38,292 bases of DNA, from NCBI GenBank assembly GCA_003022385.1, contig PYGV01000017.1, positions 1 to 38,292 on the forward strand, read 5' to 3'. Position numbers and translations under genes: made by a program. Positions 15,947 through 24,387 of this stretch are shown here, piece after piece (position 1 is the first letter of the stretch; the number at the start of each line of letters is the position of its first letter). Below the pieces are notes generated by a model, which saw only the letters and a program-made list of their open reading frames with translations, searched no databases and was not told the DNA's origin. The stretch is from a filamentous cyanobacterium CCP3 (GTDB lineage: Bacteria; Cyanobacteriota; Cyanobacteriia; Phormidesmidales; Phormidesmidaceae).

Positions 15947-16050
15947 TATAGCGGCTCCTGAGCGTATGAGGGACACCTGATCAAGGAAAGCATTGAAGAT
16001 AAACGGCTGGGGCAATTAACCTGTACCTCATCCGAATGAGAACCGCTATA
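15947..16050. mobile_element. 104-bp MITE-like element with terminal inverted repeats
   Basis: The left end begins TATAGCGGCTCCTGAGC and the right end is its imperfect complement, ending GAATGAGAACCGCTATA. The roughly 30-base arms match at about three quarters of positions. The ends carry TATA, as expected for an element that duplicates TA. No transposase frame exists inside. TATAGCGGTTCTCA-type ends are, from memory, seen in cyanobacterial insertion sequences. Confidence 0.6.
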
Positions 16051-16226
16051 TATGCTTAAGCCATTTATTTTATCTTTAATTTATAAGCTATTTCTAAATC
16101 CATAAACACCATGAGTGGCTCAAATTGGTTATACAGCTGGACAGGCACTCAATCCAAAGAGTTTTAGAGTAACCTCAAAGCAATTTATTGCTTAATAGAA
16201 AATAAACAGTGAATAATTTGTAAATT

Positions 16227-17588
16227 ATGAGAGATCTTTTTCTTGATTTTATAAATGACCCATTTTTATTTATAATTACCTTCGTATGCATCATAAATTA
16301 TGTAATTCTAACAATAATTTATTCAAGAAAGAATCTCTTTAGAAAGAGGGTTGAATTCGTATTTATAATATTTTTTCTCTTTTGTAATAGCAAGGTGCAA
16401 ATGTCTCCGATACAACATTGGAGGCTAGACTATTTTGTGCAACCACCTCAAAATGAATTAATAACTTATAGTTCACTTTTAATCTATTTAGTATATTCTT
16501 TTACGTTTTTGATCGAAAAGAAAAACGCATCTATTCTGTTGTTATCTATCTTTAAGAGTATAGCTAGCAATCCTTTTGTTTGGGGTGTGTCAGCAATCGG
16601 GGCTGTTACTGGCTTATTATCTGATACACCAGTCTATGCTGTTAAGGCTGGGTTTCTATTGATTTTTATAAATTTGTTCGCTACTCATGTTTCAACTCAG
16701 TGTTCCTGGTGCTCAGTCATTGATTTATTCAAAATAAACACATCATTGATTTGTTTTCTCAGTCTCTTCATAAGACAAAGGACTAATTTTACTACTGAAG
16801 GTGGAGGATTAGCCGGGATTACATCATCTAAAAATCAGTTAGGCTCATTGGCAGCTCTTGGTCTAATACTTTGGCTATTAACGATTGATATAAACAAGCT
16901 CACAGTCAAAAGCTTGCTCATTTACTTATTAGGAATTGGTTGTACTCTGTATGCTCTTATTGATGCTCGTTCAGGAGGCGCAATAGTGGCGAGTATTACT
17001 TCTTTAAGTTTCATGGTAATCATATTTTTTCTCAAAAAGATCAAAGGAATAAGAGAAAAAAATTCGTTTGTTTCTTTCCTGTTTGCAGCTTTACTATTGA
17101 TTGGCATAGTTATGATATCTAATTTGGAATTTTTTCTAGGTCTTATTGGGAAAACCCCAACTTTAACAGGTAGAACTGCCTTTTGGCCAGAAATAATAGA
17201 AGCTGCATGGCAAAAACAATGGATTGGTTATGGTTTGTTTGGCTTTTGGCAATCGTGGCGTGGGCCTGATAATCCTGCTCTCAGTTGGCTTTCGGCCACT
17301 GAGTGGATTCCACCTTCCGCACATCAAGGCTTCCTTGATACATGGTTGCAATTAGGTTTTTTAGGCTTAACTATATTAATTATTTCTATTGTAATTACCT
17401 GCTCTCAGGCAGTTTCAAATTATTTTTCACAGCAGAACTCCAAATATGCGGTCTTTCCCCTAGTTCTAATTCTATTCACCTTGATTTCTAATACTTACGA
17501 GACTCATTTTCTCAGCTTCAACTTTACGTGGATTGCTTTCGTTATCATCTCAGGAAAACTTTCATTAGAACAAAAACCGTCTAATTAA
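16227..17588 (+). CDS. O-antigen ligase / Wzy-like polysaccharide polymerase
   Basis: A 453-residue integral membrane protein with about 10-12 hydrophobic segments. The Wzy_C/O-antigen ligase region is shown by TGRTAFWPEIIEAAW and IGYGLFGFW, followed by a large periplasmic loop ending SAHQGFLDTWLQLGFLG, the family's histidine-containing signature. It would polymerise lipid-linked repeat units on the periplasmic side. WaaL-type ligases share this fold, but in an EPS cluster with an initiating transferase a polymerase role is more likely. It is very AT-rich, and the start ATG at 16227 has only a weak ribosome binding site. A MITE-like element lies 180 bases upstream. Confidence 0.88.
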   Translation: MRDLFLDFINDPFLFIITFVCIINYVILTIIYSRKNLFRKRVEFVFIIFFLFCNSKVQMSPIQHWRLDYFVQPPQNELITYSSLLIYLVYSFTFLIEKKNASILLLSIFKSIASNPFVWGVSAIGAVTGLLSDTPVYAVKAGFLLIFINLFATHVSTQCSWCSVIDLFKINTSLICFLSLFIRQRTNFTTEGGGLAGITSSKNQLGSLAALGLILWLLTIDINKLTVKSLLIYLLGIGCTLYALIDARSGGAIVASITSLSFMVIIFFLKKIKGIREKNSFVSFLFAALLLIGIVMISNLEFFLGLIGKTPTLTGRTAFWPEIIEAAWQKQWIGYGLFGFWQSWRGPDNPALSWLSATEWIPPSAHQGFLDTWLQLGFLGLTILIISIVITCSQAVSNYFSQQNSKYAVFPLVLILFTLISNTYETHFLSFNFTWIAFVIISGKLSLEQKPSN

Positions 17589-17836
17589 AGAGTATTTGAT
17601 AATGGCACTGGCCTCTTAGAAGGTGATAAACCGAAACCCTTTCATTTTCAATAGTGCATAGGGTGAGATGGGGCGGTCACAATATCCCGTTGCTACAGCT
17701 GGGGGATGTCTTAGTACTTGAACCTAAGTGAGGCCTGGTTTAGTTGTGGTTAGATGAATGCTTTTTCTTCTTAAGATAAGAATTTTTCTTCTAGACAGAT
17801 TCTTCATTGGTCTACTGTTAAATAAGGAATCAAATA

Positions 17837-18400
17837 ATGACAAACAAAATCTTTGGTATTGGCTGGGCAAAAACAGGAACTACGACGCTTGGCAAATGCT
17901 TCGAAATATTAGGTTTTGATCATCAAAGCCAAGACTTAAGCTTAGTTCATGATTTAGGAAAAAAAGATCTCGCTAGGATTTTGGAAACTGCTCACCAAAA
18001 AGAAACTTTTGAAGACTGGCCTTGGATTCTTTTTTATAAAGAATTTTATACGGAATTTCCGAATAGTAAGTTTGTTTTAACAATTAGAGATTCGGAGAAG
18101 TGGATTTTAAGTTATAAAAACATGCTTCTAAATCAAGGAAAAGCATCTCGGCACTTAAATAAGGTACGTAGGGCGATTTATCAATTACCTTTTCCAAATG
18201 TTTCTGAAGAGGAACTTGTTGCTAGATATAATCTCCACAATGCTGAAGTAATTAAATATTTCGAGGATAAACCAGATTCTTTATTAATAGTAAACTGGGA
18301 ACACGGTCATGGTTGGCCAGAACTCTGCAATTTTTTAAATTTAGAAATTCCTGATCAGCCTTTTCCACATTCAAACAAAGGAGTTTACATAAAGCCTTAG
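17837..18400 (+). CDS. sulfotransferase-family protein (small, PAPS-dependent type)
   Basis: A 187-residue cytoplasmic protein with the 5'-phosphosulfate-binding loop GWAKTGTTTLG at 9-19 and the 3'-phosphate-binding strand and helix FVLTIRDSEKW at 79-89. WEHGHGWPELCNFL and PFPHSNK near the end match the C-terminal cap of the Sulfotransfer_4-like group. It would move sulfate from PAPS to a hydroxyl of a sugar in the repeat unit. AAGGAATC lies 8 bases before the ATG, a good ribosome binding site. With the second sulfotransferase at 22549 and the PAPS genes at 2.3-7.5 kb it supports a sulfated polymer. The target sugar is unknown. Confidence 0.88.
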   Translation: MTNKIFGIGWAKTGTTTLGKCFEILGFDHQSQDLSLVHDLGKKDLARILETAHQKETFEDWPWILFYKEFYTEFPNSKFVLTIRDSEKWILSYKNMLLNQGKASRHLNKVRRAIYQLPFPNVSEEELVARYNLHNAEVIKYFEDKPDSLLIVNWEHGHGWPELCNFLNLEIPDQPFPHSNKGVYIKP

Positions 18401-18457
18401 TCCTAAAAATCTTTAAGCTAGGTATCTTATCTGTTTATATAATTGAAAGGTGTTTTA

Positions 18458-19387
18458 ATGCAGATAAATCAGTCTGTAGAAGATCTATTGCGCCAATATA
18501 AAGAAAGCCTGATTTTCTTTGAACCTCTTGCAGGAAACAATGGCGATAAATTAATCGAAATGGGAAGTCGATTTTTAATCGAAAAGCTGGAACTTAAAAC
18601 TGTTGAACAACCAGATGAAGCAGATTTAATTATTATAAATGGTGGTGGTGGCCTGGCAGTTGAATTTTGGAATCCAGACTTTAAAACCCTACGAGAATAC
18701 GCTCAAGGCTTCAAAAACAAACCCTTAGTGGTTTTGCCCTCAAGCTATTATTTTGAAAGCTCAGATTTTTGCAGTTGTTTTATAGGTCGTACTGCCCCTA
18801 CCTTTTTATTCGCGCGCGAACGATTTAGTTTGGAAAGAATTTTGAATGAGAAATATTCAGCAGAAGTTTTTCTTGGTATTGATAACGATATGGCTATGGC
18901 TTTAGCGGAAAGTCTATTTGTACAAGAGCTAAAGCAAAGAAAAAGAGAAAAGCATATTCTTATTGTTGAAAGATTTGACCTCGAATCTGCTACGGACAAA
19001 CCACGAGAACAATTACTGCCTGATTCGATAAAATCGCTTATTCCTAAACCTATCTTAGATACTCTTAGGGACTTAAACCACAAAAGAAAGGTTTCAAAAA
19101 CTGGGTTCTCTGATTCTGTTCTTAAAAGACTATACCAGAACTATCCACATCTCAATGGCTTGCCGGTCATTAAAGAAGATATATCTAAAGTTGAGTTTCC
19201 TTTTAACACATTTGCAGAATTGATATCAGATTCGGCAATCGTCATTACAACTAGATTACACGTCGGCATCCTTTCTGCAATGATAGGTAAAAAGACCATT
19301 ATGAAAACCGGTAATGGTCCGTATCCCAAGGTTAAAGGGTGCTTTGAATACTCCTTAGCGCATCTTGATCATGTTCAGCTTTGGTAA
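18458..19387 (+). CDS. polysaccharide pyruvyl transferase family protein
   Basis: A 309-residue protein of the CsaB/PssM family, which adds a ketal-linked pyruvate from phosphoenolpyruvate to sugars. It has GNNGD near residue 26, the INGGGGLA loop (60-67), a central RERFSLE segment and the C-terminal TRLHVGILSAMIGKK starting at 265. GAAAGGTG lies 6-8 bases before ATG 18458, which I prefer over an in-frame TTG at 18443. Pyruvate would add a second negative charge to a sulfated polymer. Some family members have other sugar-linked functions. Confidence 0.88.
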   Translation: MQINQSVEDLLRQYKESLIFFEPLAGNNGDKLIEMGSRFLIEKLELKTVEQPDEADLIIINGGGGLAVEFWNPDFKTLREYAQGFKNKPLVVLPSSYYFESSDFCSCFIGRTAPTFLFARERFSLERILNEKYSAEVFLGIDNDMAMALAESLFVQELKQRKREKHILIVERFDLESATDKPREQLLPDSIKSLIPKPILDTLRDLNHKRKVSKTGFSDSVLKRLYQNYPHLNGLPVIKEDISKVEFPFNTFAELISDSAIVITTRLHVGILSAMIGKKTIMKTGNGPYPKVKGCFEYSLAHLDHVQLW

Positions 19388-19408
19388 AAGCTTATTAAAA
19401 GAAGTGTC

Positions 19409-20572
19409 ATGACTTATAAATTTAAGCTTGGCTATATAACTGTACCCGATGCTAGAGATATCTTAAGTTGGTCAGGTACTATGTTTTACATGGCCAACGC
19501 GTTGCAAAAGCAAGATATTTCTGTTCAATACATAGGACCGCTGCGCGATAAACCTATATTTTTTAACAAACTGAAAAAATTCTTTTATCAAACTTTTCTC
19601 AGGAAAAGGTATCTTTTGGATAGATCACTTCCCTTACTACAGGGGTATGCTCAGCAAGTTAATGACTTGTTGACTAAAGATAGTGTAGATGTACTATTTA
19701 GTCCTGGAACAATTCCTTTAGCTTATCTAGAGAGTTCTAAACCTTTGGTTCTATGGAATGACTGTACTTTTGCTGGTCTAGTTGACTTTTATGCTTATAC
19801 TTCTAACCTGTGTCGGGAAAGTATAACAACTGGCCATACAGTTGAGAAGCGTGTTTTGGAACGTGTAGATTTAGCTATCTTTTCATCTGATTGGGCGGCA
19901 AACACTGCAATTGAAAATTACTCAATTGATCCCTCAAAGGTTAAGGTTGTCTCTTATGGAGCAAATTTAGAGTGCAACCGTAGTTTAGAGGATATCAAGC
20001 GTTTCGTTAGTCTTCGATCTAGAACTAAATGCCAGCTCCTATTTATTGGTGTTGACTGGATCAGAAAAGGAGGTGATGTTGCGTTAGCTGTAACAAGGCG
20101 TCTCAATCAATTAGGCCTACCAACTGAGCTGGTTGTAGTAGGTTGTAAACCAGAAATTGATGAGCCTTTTCCTGAATTTGTTAAATATTTAGGCTTTATC
20201 AAAAAAGCAAACCCTGAGGGTAGGATCAGGCTTAACAACTTGATGAAAACATCTCATTTCTTGATTCTACCGTCAAAGGCAGATTGCACTCCTATGGTAT
20301 TGTGTGAAGCAAACTCTTTTGGAACTCCATGTTTATCGACAGATGTTGGAGGAATACCAACTACTATTAAAAATAACCTGAATGGAAAACTTTTTTCAGA
20401 GAAAGCTTCCGTTGACGAATATTGTTCTTATATCGTTGAAATTTTTTCTGACTATGATCGCTATGATGAATTGGCGCTTTCTTCATTTCGTGAATATGAG
20501 TCACGTTTGAATTGGGACACTGCTGCTAAGACGGTCAAGGCTTTGATATCTGAATTGGTGACCTCAAGTTAA
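19409..20572 (+). CDS. glycosyltransferase family 4/GT1-like
   Basis: A 387-residue GT-B fold enzyme that retains the anomeric configuration and probably adds one sugar on the cytoplasmic face. The N-terminal domain is variable; the C-terminal Rossmann domain includes KVVSYGAN, LLFIGVDWIRKGGDVAL and the donor-binding segment LPSKADCTPMVLCEANSFG, followed by TDVGGIP. These match family 4-type transferases. It begins 21 bases after the pyruvyl transferase gene, and the next gene follows at 26 bases, so it is part of an operon. The sugar is not known. Confidence 0.9.
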   Translation: MTYKFKLGYITVPDARDILSWSGTMFYMANALQKQDISVQYIGPLRDKPIFFNKLKKFFYQTFLRKRYLLDRSLPLLQGYAQQVNDLLTKDSVDVLFSPGTIPLAYLESSKPLVLWNDCTFAGLVDFYAYTSNLCRESITTGHTVEKRVLERVDLAIFSSDWAANTAIENYSIDPSKVKVVSYGANLECNRSLEDIKRFVSLRSRTKCQLLFIGVDWIRKGGDVALAVTRRLNQLGLPTELVVVGCKPEIDEPFPEFVKYLGFIKKANPEGRIRLNNLMKTSHFLILPSKADCTPMVLCEANSFGTPCLSTDVGGIPTTIKNNLNGKLFSEKASVDEYCSYIVEIFSDYDRYDELALSSFREYESRLNWDTAAKTVKALISELVTSS

Positions 20573-20598
20573 AACATTCCTAAGATTTATAAAAAATT

Positions 20599-21531
20599 AT
20601 GATCTGTCCAAAACTGCACGAACTTCCACCTCCCCCACCTGGAAAAACTGGGTGGCCTTGGACTGAAGCGAGTAATGATTTGCATGATTCCTTCTCTGGT
20701 ATTGATTCTTGGCCAGTTATTAGTATTGTCACACCCTCATTTAATCAAGGGGAGTATATTGAGGAGACTATTCGTTCTCTTTTGTTGCAGGGGTACCCTA
20801 ACTTAGAATATCTCGTAATTGACGGTGGTAGCACTGATAATAGTGTTGAAATTATAAGAAAATATGAGCCATGGCTAGCCTATTGGGTTAGTGAGCCAGA
20901 TCGAGGGCAAACTCATGCTGTCAACAAAGGCTTTCAACTCAGCAGTGGCGAAATATTAGCCTGGTTAAATAGCGACGATACCTATGAAAAGAATGCCCTT
21001 CAGCGCGTTGCAAGGCTGATGGTAGAAAAGCCTGATGTTGATTTACTATACGGCAATGTGAAAATTATTGATGAATCTGGACAGACAATTACTGAACTGC
21101 GCTCTGTTCCCTTTGATTCAACAGCCTTTTACTATGAAACTGTTCATATAGCGTCCCAAAGCGCGGTTTTTTGGCGCAGAGACCTTTTCTTTAAAGTGGG
21201 GATGCTTGACGAAAACTACAGTTTTGCTATGGATCGGGAGCTTCTGGTCAGGTTTATCCAGGAAGGGGCAAAATTTTGGTTTTTGCATAGTTTATTAGGC
21301 ACTTACCGTTGCCATAGCAGCAGTAAGACATTTGGTACTGCTGACAAGTCTAAGCAGGAACTGCTGCAGATAAAAGAAATTGCTGACGTAAGGAACAGGT
21401 CTGACTATAAGCTAAGGAGACTTTTCTATAGACTTCGGCAATTTACCTATCTAACAATGCAGGGCGATCTTCCATATATGCTGAGCCGTCTAAGAGCGAA
21501 GTTTAGACCGAGCGCTTTTGACCGATTGTAG
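20599..21531 (+). CDS. glycosyltransferase family 2
   Basis: A 310-residue GT-A enzyme. A proline-rich start (LPPPPPGKTGWPW) precedes the domain, which opens ISIVTPSFNQGEYIEETIRS, followed by YLVIDGGSTDNS and the metal-binding motif in AWLNSDDTYEK. The sugar-binding region carries ASQSAVFWRRDLF and the MDRELLVRF helix. This type is common in cyanobacterial EPS clusters. Inverting mechanism by family; donor and acceptor unknown. Co-directional, with a short gap from the previous gene. Confidence 0.92.
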   Translation: MICPKLHELPPPPPGKTGWPWTEASNDLHDSFSGIDSWPVISIVTPSFNQGEYIEETIRSLLLQGYPNLEYLVIDGGSTDNSVEIIRKYEPWLAYWVSEPDRGQTHAVNKGFQLSSGEILAWLNSDDTYEKNALQRVARLMVEKPDVDLLYGNVKIIDESGQTITELRSVPFDSTAFYYETVHIASQSAVFWRRDLFFKVGMLDENYSFAMDRELLVRFIQEGAKFWFLHSLLGTYRCHSSSKTFGTADKSKQELLQIKEIADVRNRSDYKLRRLFYRLRQFTYLTMQGDLPYMLSRLRAKFRPSAFDRL

Positions 21532-21569
21532 TCTGTTCTAAAACTAATCTTGATGGGGAAGATTTATCT

Positions 21570-22544
21570 ATGCAAGTACTACCAGTAATTGATGTGGTTT
21601 TACTATCCTGGAACCGCTGTGAGCTTACTATTGAAACTGTCAAAAGCGTATTGGAGCAGGAAGACGTAATCACACAGATTTGGATTGTAGATCAAGGTAG
21701 CCGGGCTGATGAACTACGGCTTTTAAAGGAATTTGCATCCGACTACTCAAGTATTCATATCACAGAACTTAAAGAAAATGTTGGAGTCCCTGGTGGACGT
21801 AATGTAGGCACTTGGCTTGGAAACGCTCAATATACCGTAAGCATTGATAATGATGCCGTATTTGAATCTAAGGATGCACTTAAAAAAGTTGTAGAAATTT
21901 TTGATGCAGAACCTCAAATTGGGATTATAAGCTTTAGAATTAAAAACTACTATACTAAAGATGATGATGAATTATCTTGGATTTTTCCAAAGAAACTTAA
22001 ACAAAGCCGAGATGCTAGATTTCTCACGACTCGGTTTGTAGGTTGTGGTCATGCAATCCGACGAAATATCTTTAAAGACGTAAATGGTTACGACGCCGAC
22101 CTCTTCTTTTATTGGGAGGAAGTAGATCTTTCTTATAGAGCCATCAATCTAGGATGTCAAATTTTGTATTGCCCAGATATCTGTGTTCTCCATAAGGTTT
22201 CACCGGAGGCAAGGGTTACATGGGAAAACAATCGTTTTTATTATTTGGTCAGAAATGCAGTTTATATTAACCAGAAGTATTATCAAAACTTTTTTAGGAC
22301 TTCAGCAGTTGCTGTTGGATATTTAGTTAAAGGAATGCTGAATAAACTTCCTGGTCAAACTCTCAAGGGAGTTTTAGATGGAATAAAGATGTGTAACAAG
22401 CTGAGTAGGCATCAAGACTTATCAAAGCTTTTTCTTTCAAACTCAGCTAAAGACTATATTTGGCAGCATGAACTAACTTACAGAGGTACCTTTTTTAATA
22501 GGTTAAAGAGTGAAGTACTAGTGGGCCTTCCTGGACGAGATTAG
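21570..22544 (+). CDS. glycosyltransferase family 2 (rhamnosyltransferase-like)
   Basis: A 324-residue GT-A enzyme opening IDVVLLSWNRCELTIETVKS, with WIVDQGS, the NVGVPGGRNVG loop and the SIDNDAVFE metal site. FVGCGHAIRR and LFFYWEEVDLSYRA match the acceptor region of WcaA and rhamnosyltransferase-like members, where the ExxDL motif holds the catalytic base. The following sulfotransferase starts 5 bases after its stop codon, so the two are probably translated together, and that sulfotransferase may act on the sugar added here. Confidence 0.92.
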   Translation: MQVLPVIDVVLLSWNRCELTIETVKSVLEQEDVITQIWIVDQGSRADELRLLKEFASDYSSIHITELKENVGVPGGRNVGTWLGNAQYTVSIDNDAVFESKDALKKVVEIFDAEPQIGIISFRIKNYYTKDDDELSWIFPKKLKQSRDARFLTTRFVGCGHAIRRNIFKDVNGYDADLFFYWEEVDLSYRAINLGCQILYCPDICVLHKVSPEARVTWENNRFYYLVRNAVYINQKYYQNFFRTSAVAVGYLVKGMLNKLPGQTLKGVLDGIKMCNKLSRHQDLSKLFLSNSAKDYIWQHELTYRGTFFNRLKSEVLVGLPGRD

Positions 22545-22548
22545 TGTT

Positions 22549-23457
22549 ATGAAACTACCTAATTTTCTGGTGATTGGTGCTGGTAAAGCAGGGACTACCT
22601 CTCTATACTTTTATCTTGCTCAGCATCCTGAAGTATTTATGAGCCCGCTCAAAGAAGTTAACTTCTTTGCTGTTGAAGGGCAGCGCCCAACCTTCCGTGG
22701 TTTGCGAGATGATCGAGAGGCTCAATACTGCTTTTCGGTAAATTCTTTAGAAGAGTATTCCCGTTTGTTTTCTGAGGCCACTAAACAAAAAGCAATAGGT
22801 GAAATATCACCTTATTATCTCTATAGTGACCAAGCGGCTCAGAACATAAAAAAATATTTGCCTAAGGTTAAGCTAATCGCTATTCTTAGAAATCCTGTTG
22901 ATCGCGCCTACTCCAACTTTCTACATTTGCGCAGAGATGGTCGTGAACCCTTAACCTCCTTCGCTGATGCCCTCAAGGCAGAAGAGACGAGAATTAAAAA
23001 CTACTGGTCGCCTTCTTGGCATTATCAAAAATCAGGTTTTTATTTTGATCTTTTAAGTCGCTATTATGAGCGATTCAACAAAGACCAAATTAAAGTTTGT
23101 CTCTATGAGGACTATGTCAAGCAACCAATAAAGACTACCCAAGAAATACTTGATTTTATCGGCGTTGATGCATCTTTTATACCTGATATCAGCGGTAAGT
23201 ACAATGTTTCAGGCATGCCTAGAAATCGCCTTATTCATGACTTTATTTCTCGAAAAAGTGTTGCCAAAACAGTATTTAAACCTTTGTTACCTAAATTTGC
23301 TGTGAAAGGCTTGATAAGCATCCGCGATAGTAATCTTGAGAAGCCTAACCCTCTAGATGCTGACTTACGCAAAAAGCTAGTCGAACTATATCTTGACGAC
23401 ATAACTAAGCTTCAGGACTTGATTCAGAGAGATTTATCTGACTGGATGAAAACCTAG
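22549..23457 (+). CDS. sulfotransferase (Sulfotransfer_1 type)
   Basis: A 302-residue PAPS-dependent enzyme of the heparan-sulfate-like group. The phosphosulfate loop GAGKAGTTSL is at 10-19, the SPLKEVNFF segment follows at 32-40, and the 3'-phosphate site LRNPVDRAYS is at 113-122. The middle stretch, WHYQKSGFYFDLLSRYYERF, and the C-terminal region around residues 215-225 fit the family. It would sulfate a sugar hydroxyl, with PAP as by-product for the CysQ-type phosphatase upstream. Only 4 bases separate it from the preceding glycosyltransferase, and a strong terminator follows, so it closes the operon that may begin at 17.8 kb. Confidence 0.95.
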   Translation: MKLPNFLVIGAGKAGTTSLYFYLAQHPEVFMSPLKEVNFFAVEGQRPTFRGLRDDREAQYCFSVNSLEEYSRLFSEATKQKAIGEISPYYLYSDQAAQNIKKYLPKVKLIAILRNPVDRAYSNFLHLRRDGREPLTSFADALKAEETRIKNYWSPSWHYQKSGFYFDLLSRYYERFNKDQIKVCLYEDYVKQPIKTTQEILDFIGVDASFIPDISGKYNVSGMPRNRLIHDFISRKSVAKTVFKPLLPKFAVKGLISIRDSNLEKPNPLDADLRKKLVELYLDDITKLQDLIQRDLSDWMKT

Positions 23458-23480
23458 AAATTGCGACTCATACATGCGGG

Positions 23481-23512
23481 CGAGACCTACAAAAAATAGG
23501 TCTCGTTTTTTT
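23481..23512 (+). terminator. strong intrinsic terminator after the second sulfotransferase
   Basis: Perfect 9-base stem CGAGACCTA (23481-23489) / TAGGTCTCG (23497-23505), an A-rich loop, then seven T. It would end the 17.8-23.5 kb transcript. Confidence 0.92.
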
Positions 23513-23538
23513 GTTTTTGTTGAGGTGAAAACTACTCT

Positions 23539-24312
23539 ATGACTATTAATGCTGAGAAAATTTCTGAAATTACTGTTCTTGGAGTTCGATTTCATAGGAT
23601 TAACTGTTGTGAATTGATTGACCATATTACTTCTTTTGCAAAACGACCCAAGAAGACTATTGTTGGCAATGTGAATGTTAGAGCAATGAATTTTGCTAAC
23701 GATTTGCCTTGGTTTAAAGATTTTCTAAATAAATCTGATTTGGTGTTTTGTGATGGTTTTGGTGTTCTACTTGCAGCAAAGCTAAAAGGCTTTAGCCTTA
23801 GTAATGAACACCGTATGACTTGCCCCGACTATATTGAAAACTTTGCTAAAGCCTGTGAGCGAGAAAGCTTATCTTTATATCTTCTTGCCGGCAAGCCTGG
23901 AGTTGTCGAAAAGGCCATCTATCAACTTAAGAAAGTAGCTCCTAACCTAGAGATTGATGGGCATCATGGCTATTTCGCTAAGGAAGGAGAAGAAAATGAG
24001 GCTATTATTGAAAAAATTAACCAGTTTAAGCCAGATATACTTTATGTAGGTTTTGGCATGCCTCTTCAAGAGCGCTGGATTACCGATAATTTTGACCAAG
24101 TTAATGCTCGAGTATTTTTGCCTTTAGGGGCATGTCTTGATTTCTACACTGGAACTGTTAATCGCGGACCTCAATGGCTAACAGATAGGGGTTTTGAATG
24201 GATGACCCGTCTCATTACGGAACCTGGCCGCCTTTGGTCACGTTATTTAGTGGGTAATAGTATTTTCTTTTTACGGGTTATGAAAGACTTCATTCTGAAG
24301 TCTCGATTTTAA
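23539..24312 (+). CDS. WecG/TagA/CpsF-family glycosyltransferase (GT26)
   Basis: A 257-residue GT26 enzyme. Family members add N-acetylmannosamine, N-acetylmannosaminuronic acid, glucose or similar sugars to a lipid-linked acceptor at the membrane. The signature DGFGV is at 72-76, with CPDYIENF after it, a nucleotide-sugar region around LYLLAGKPGVVEKA, and VGFGMPLQERW and PLGACLDFYTG later. The C-terminus (MTRLITEPGRLWSRYL) is the amphipathic membrane-binding tail. GAGGTG about 11 bases before the ATG is a weak ribosome binding site. It starts a new transcript just after a terminator. The sugar here is unknown. Confidence 0.94.
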   Translation: MTINAEKISEITVLGVRFHRINCCELIDHITSFAKRPKKTIVGNVNVRAMNFANDLPWFKDFLNKSDLVFCDGFGVLLAAKLKGFSLSNEHRMTCPDYIENFAKACERESLSLYLLAGKPGVVEKAIYQLKKVAPNLEIDGHHGYFAKEGEENEAIIEKINQFKPDILYVGFGMPLQERWITDNFDQVNARVFLPLGACLDFYTGTVNRGPQWLTDRGFEWMTRLITEPGRLWSRYLVGNSIFFLRVMKDFILKSRF

Positions 24313-24387
24313 TTGACAGTATAAATAAAATTAGTACACTCTTCGTTAATACAGTATTGTAACCTAATTGGTTTAACAAATAATCGA

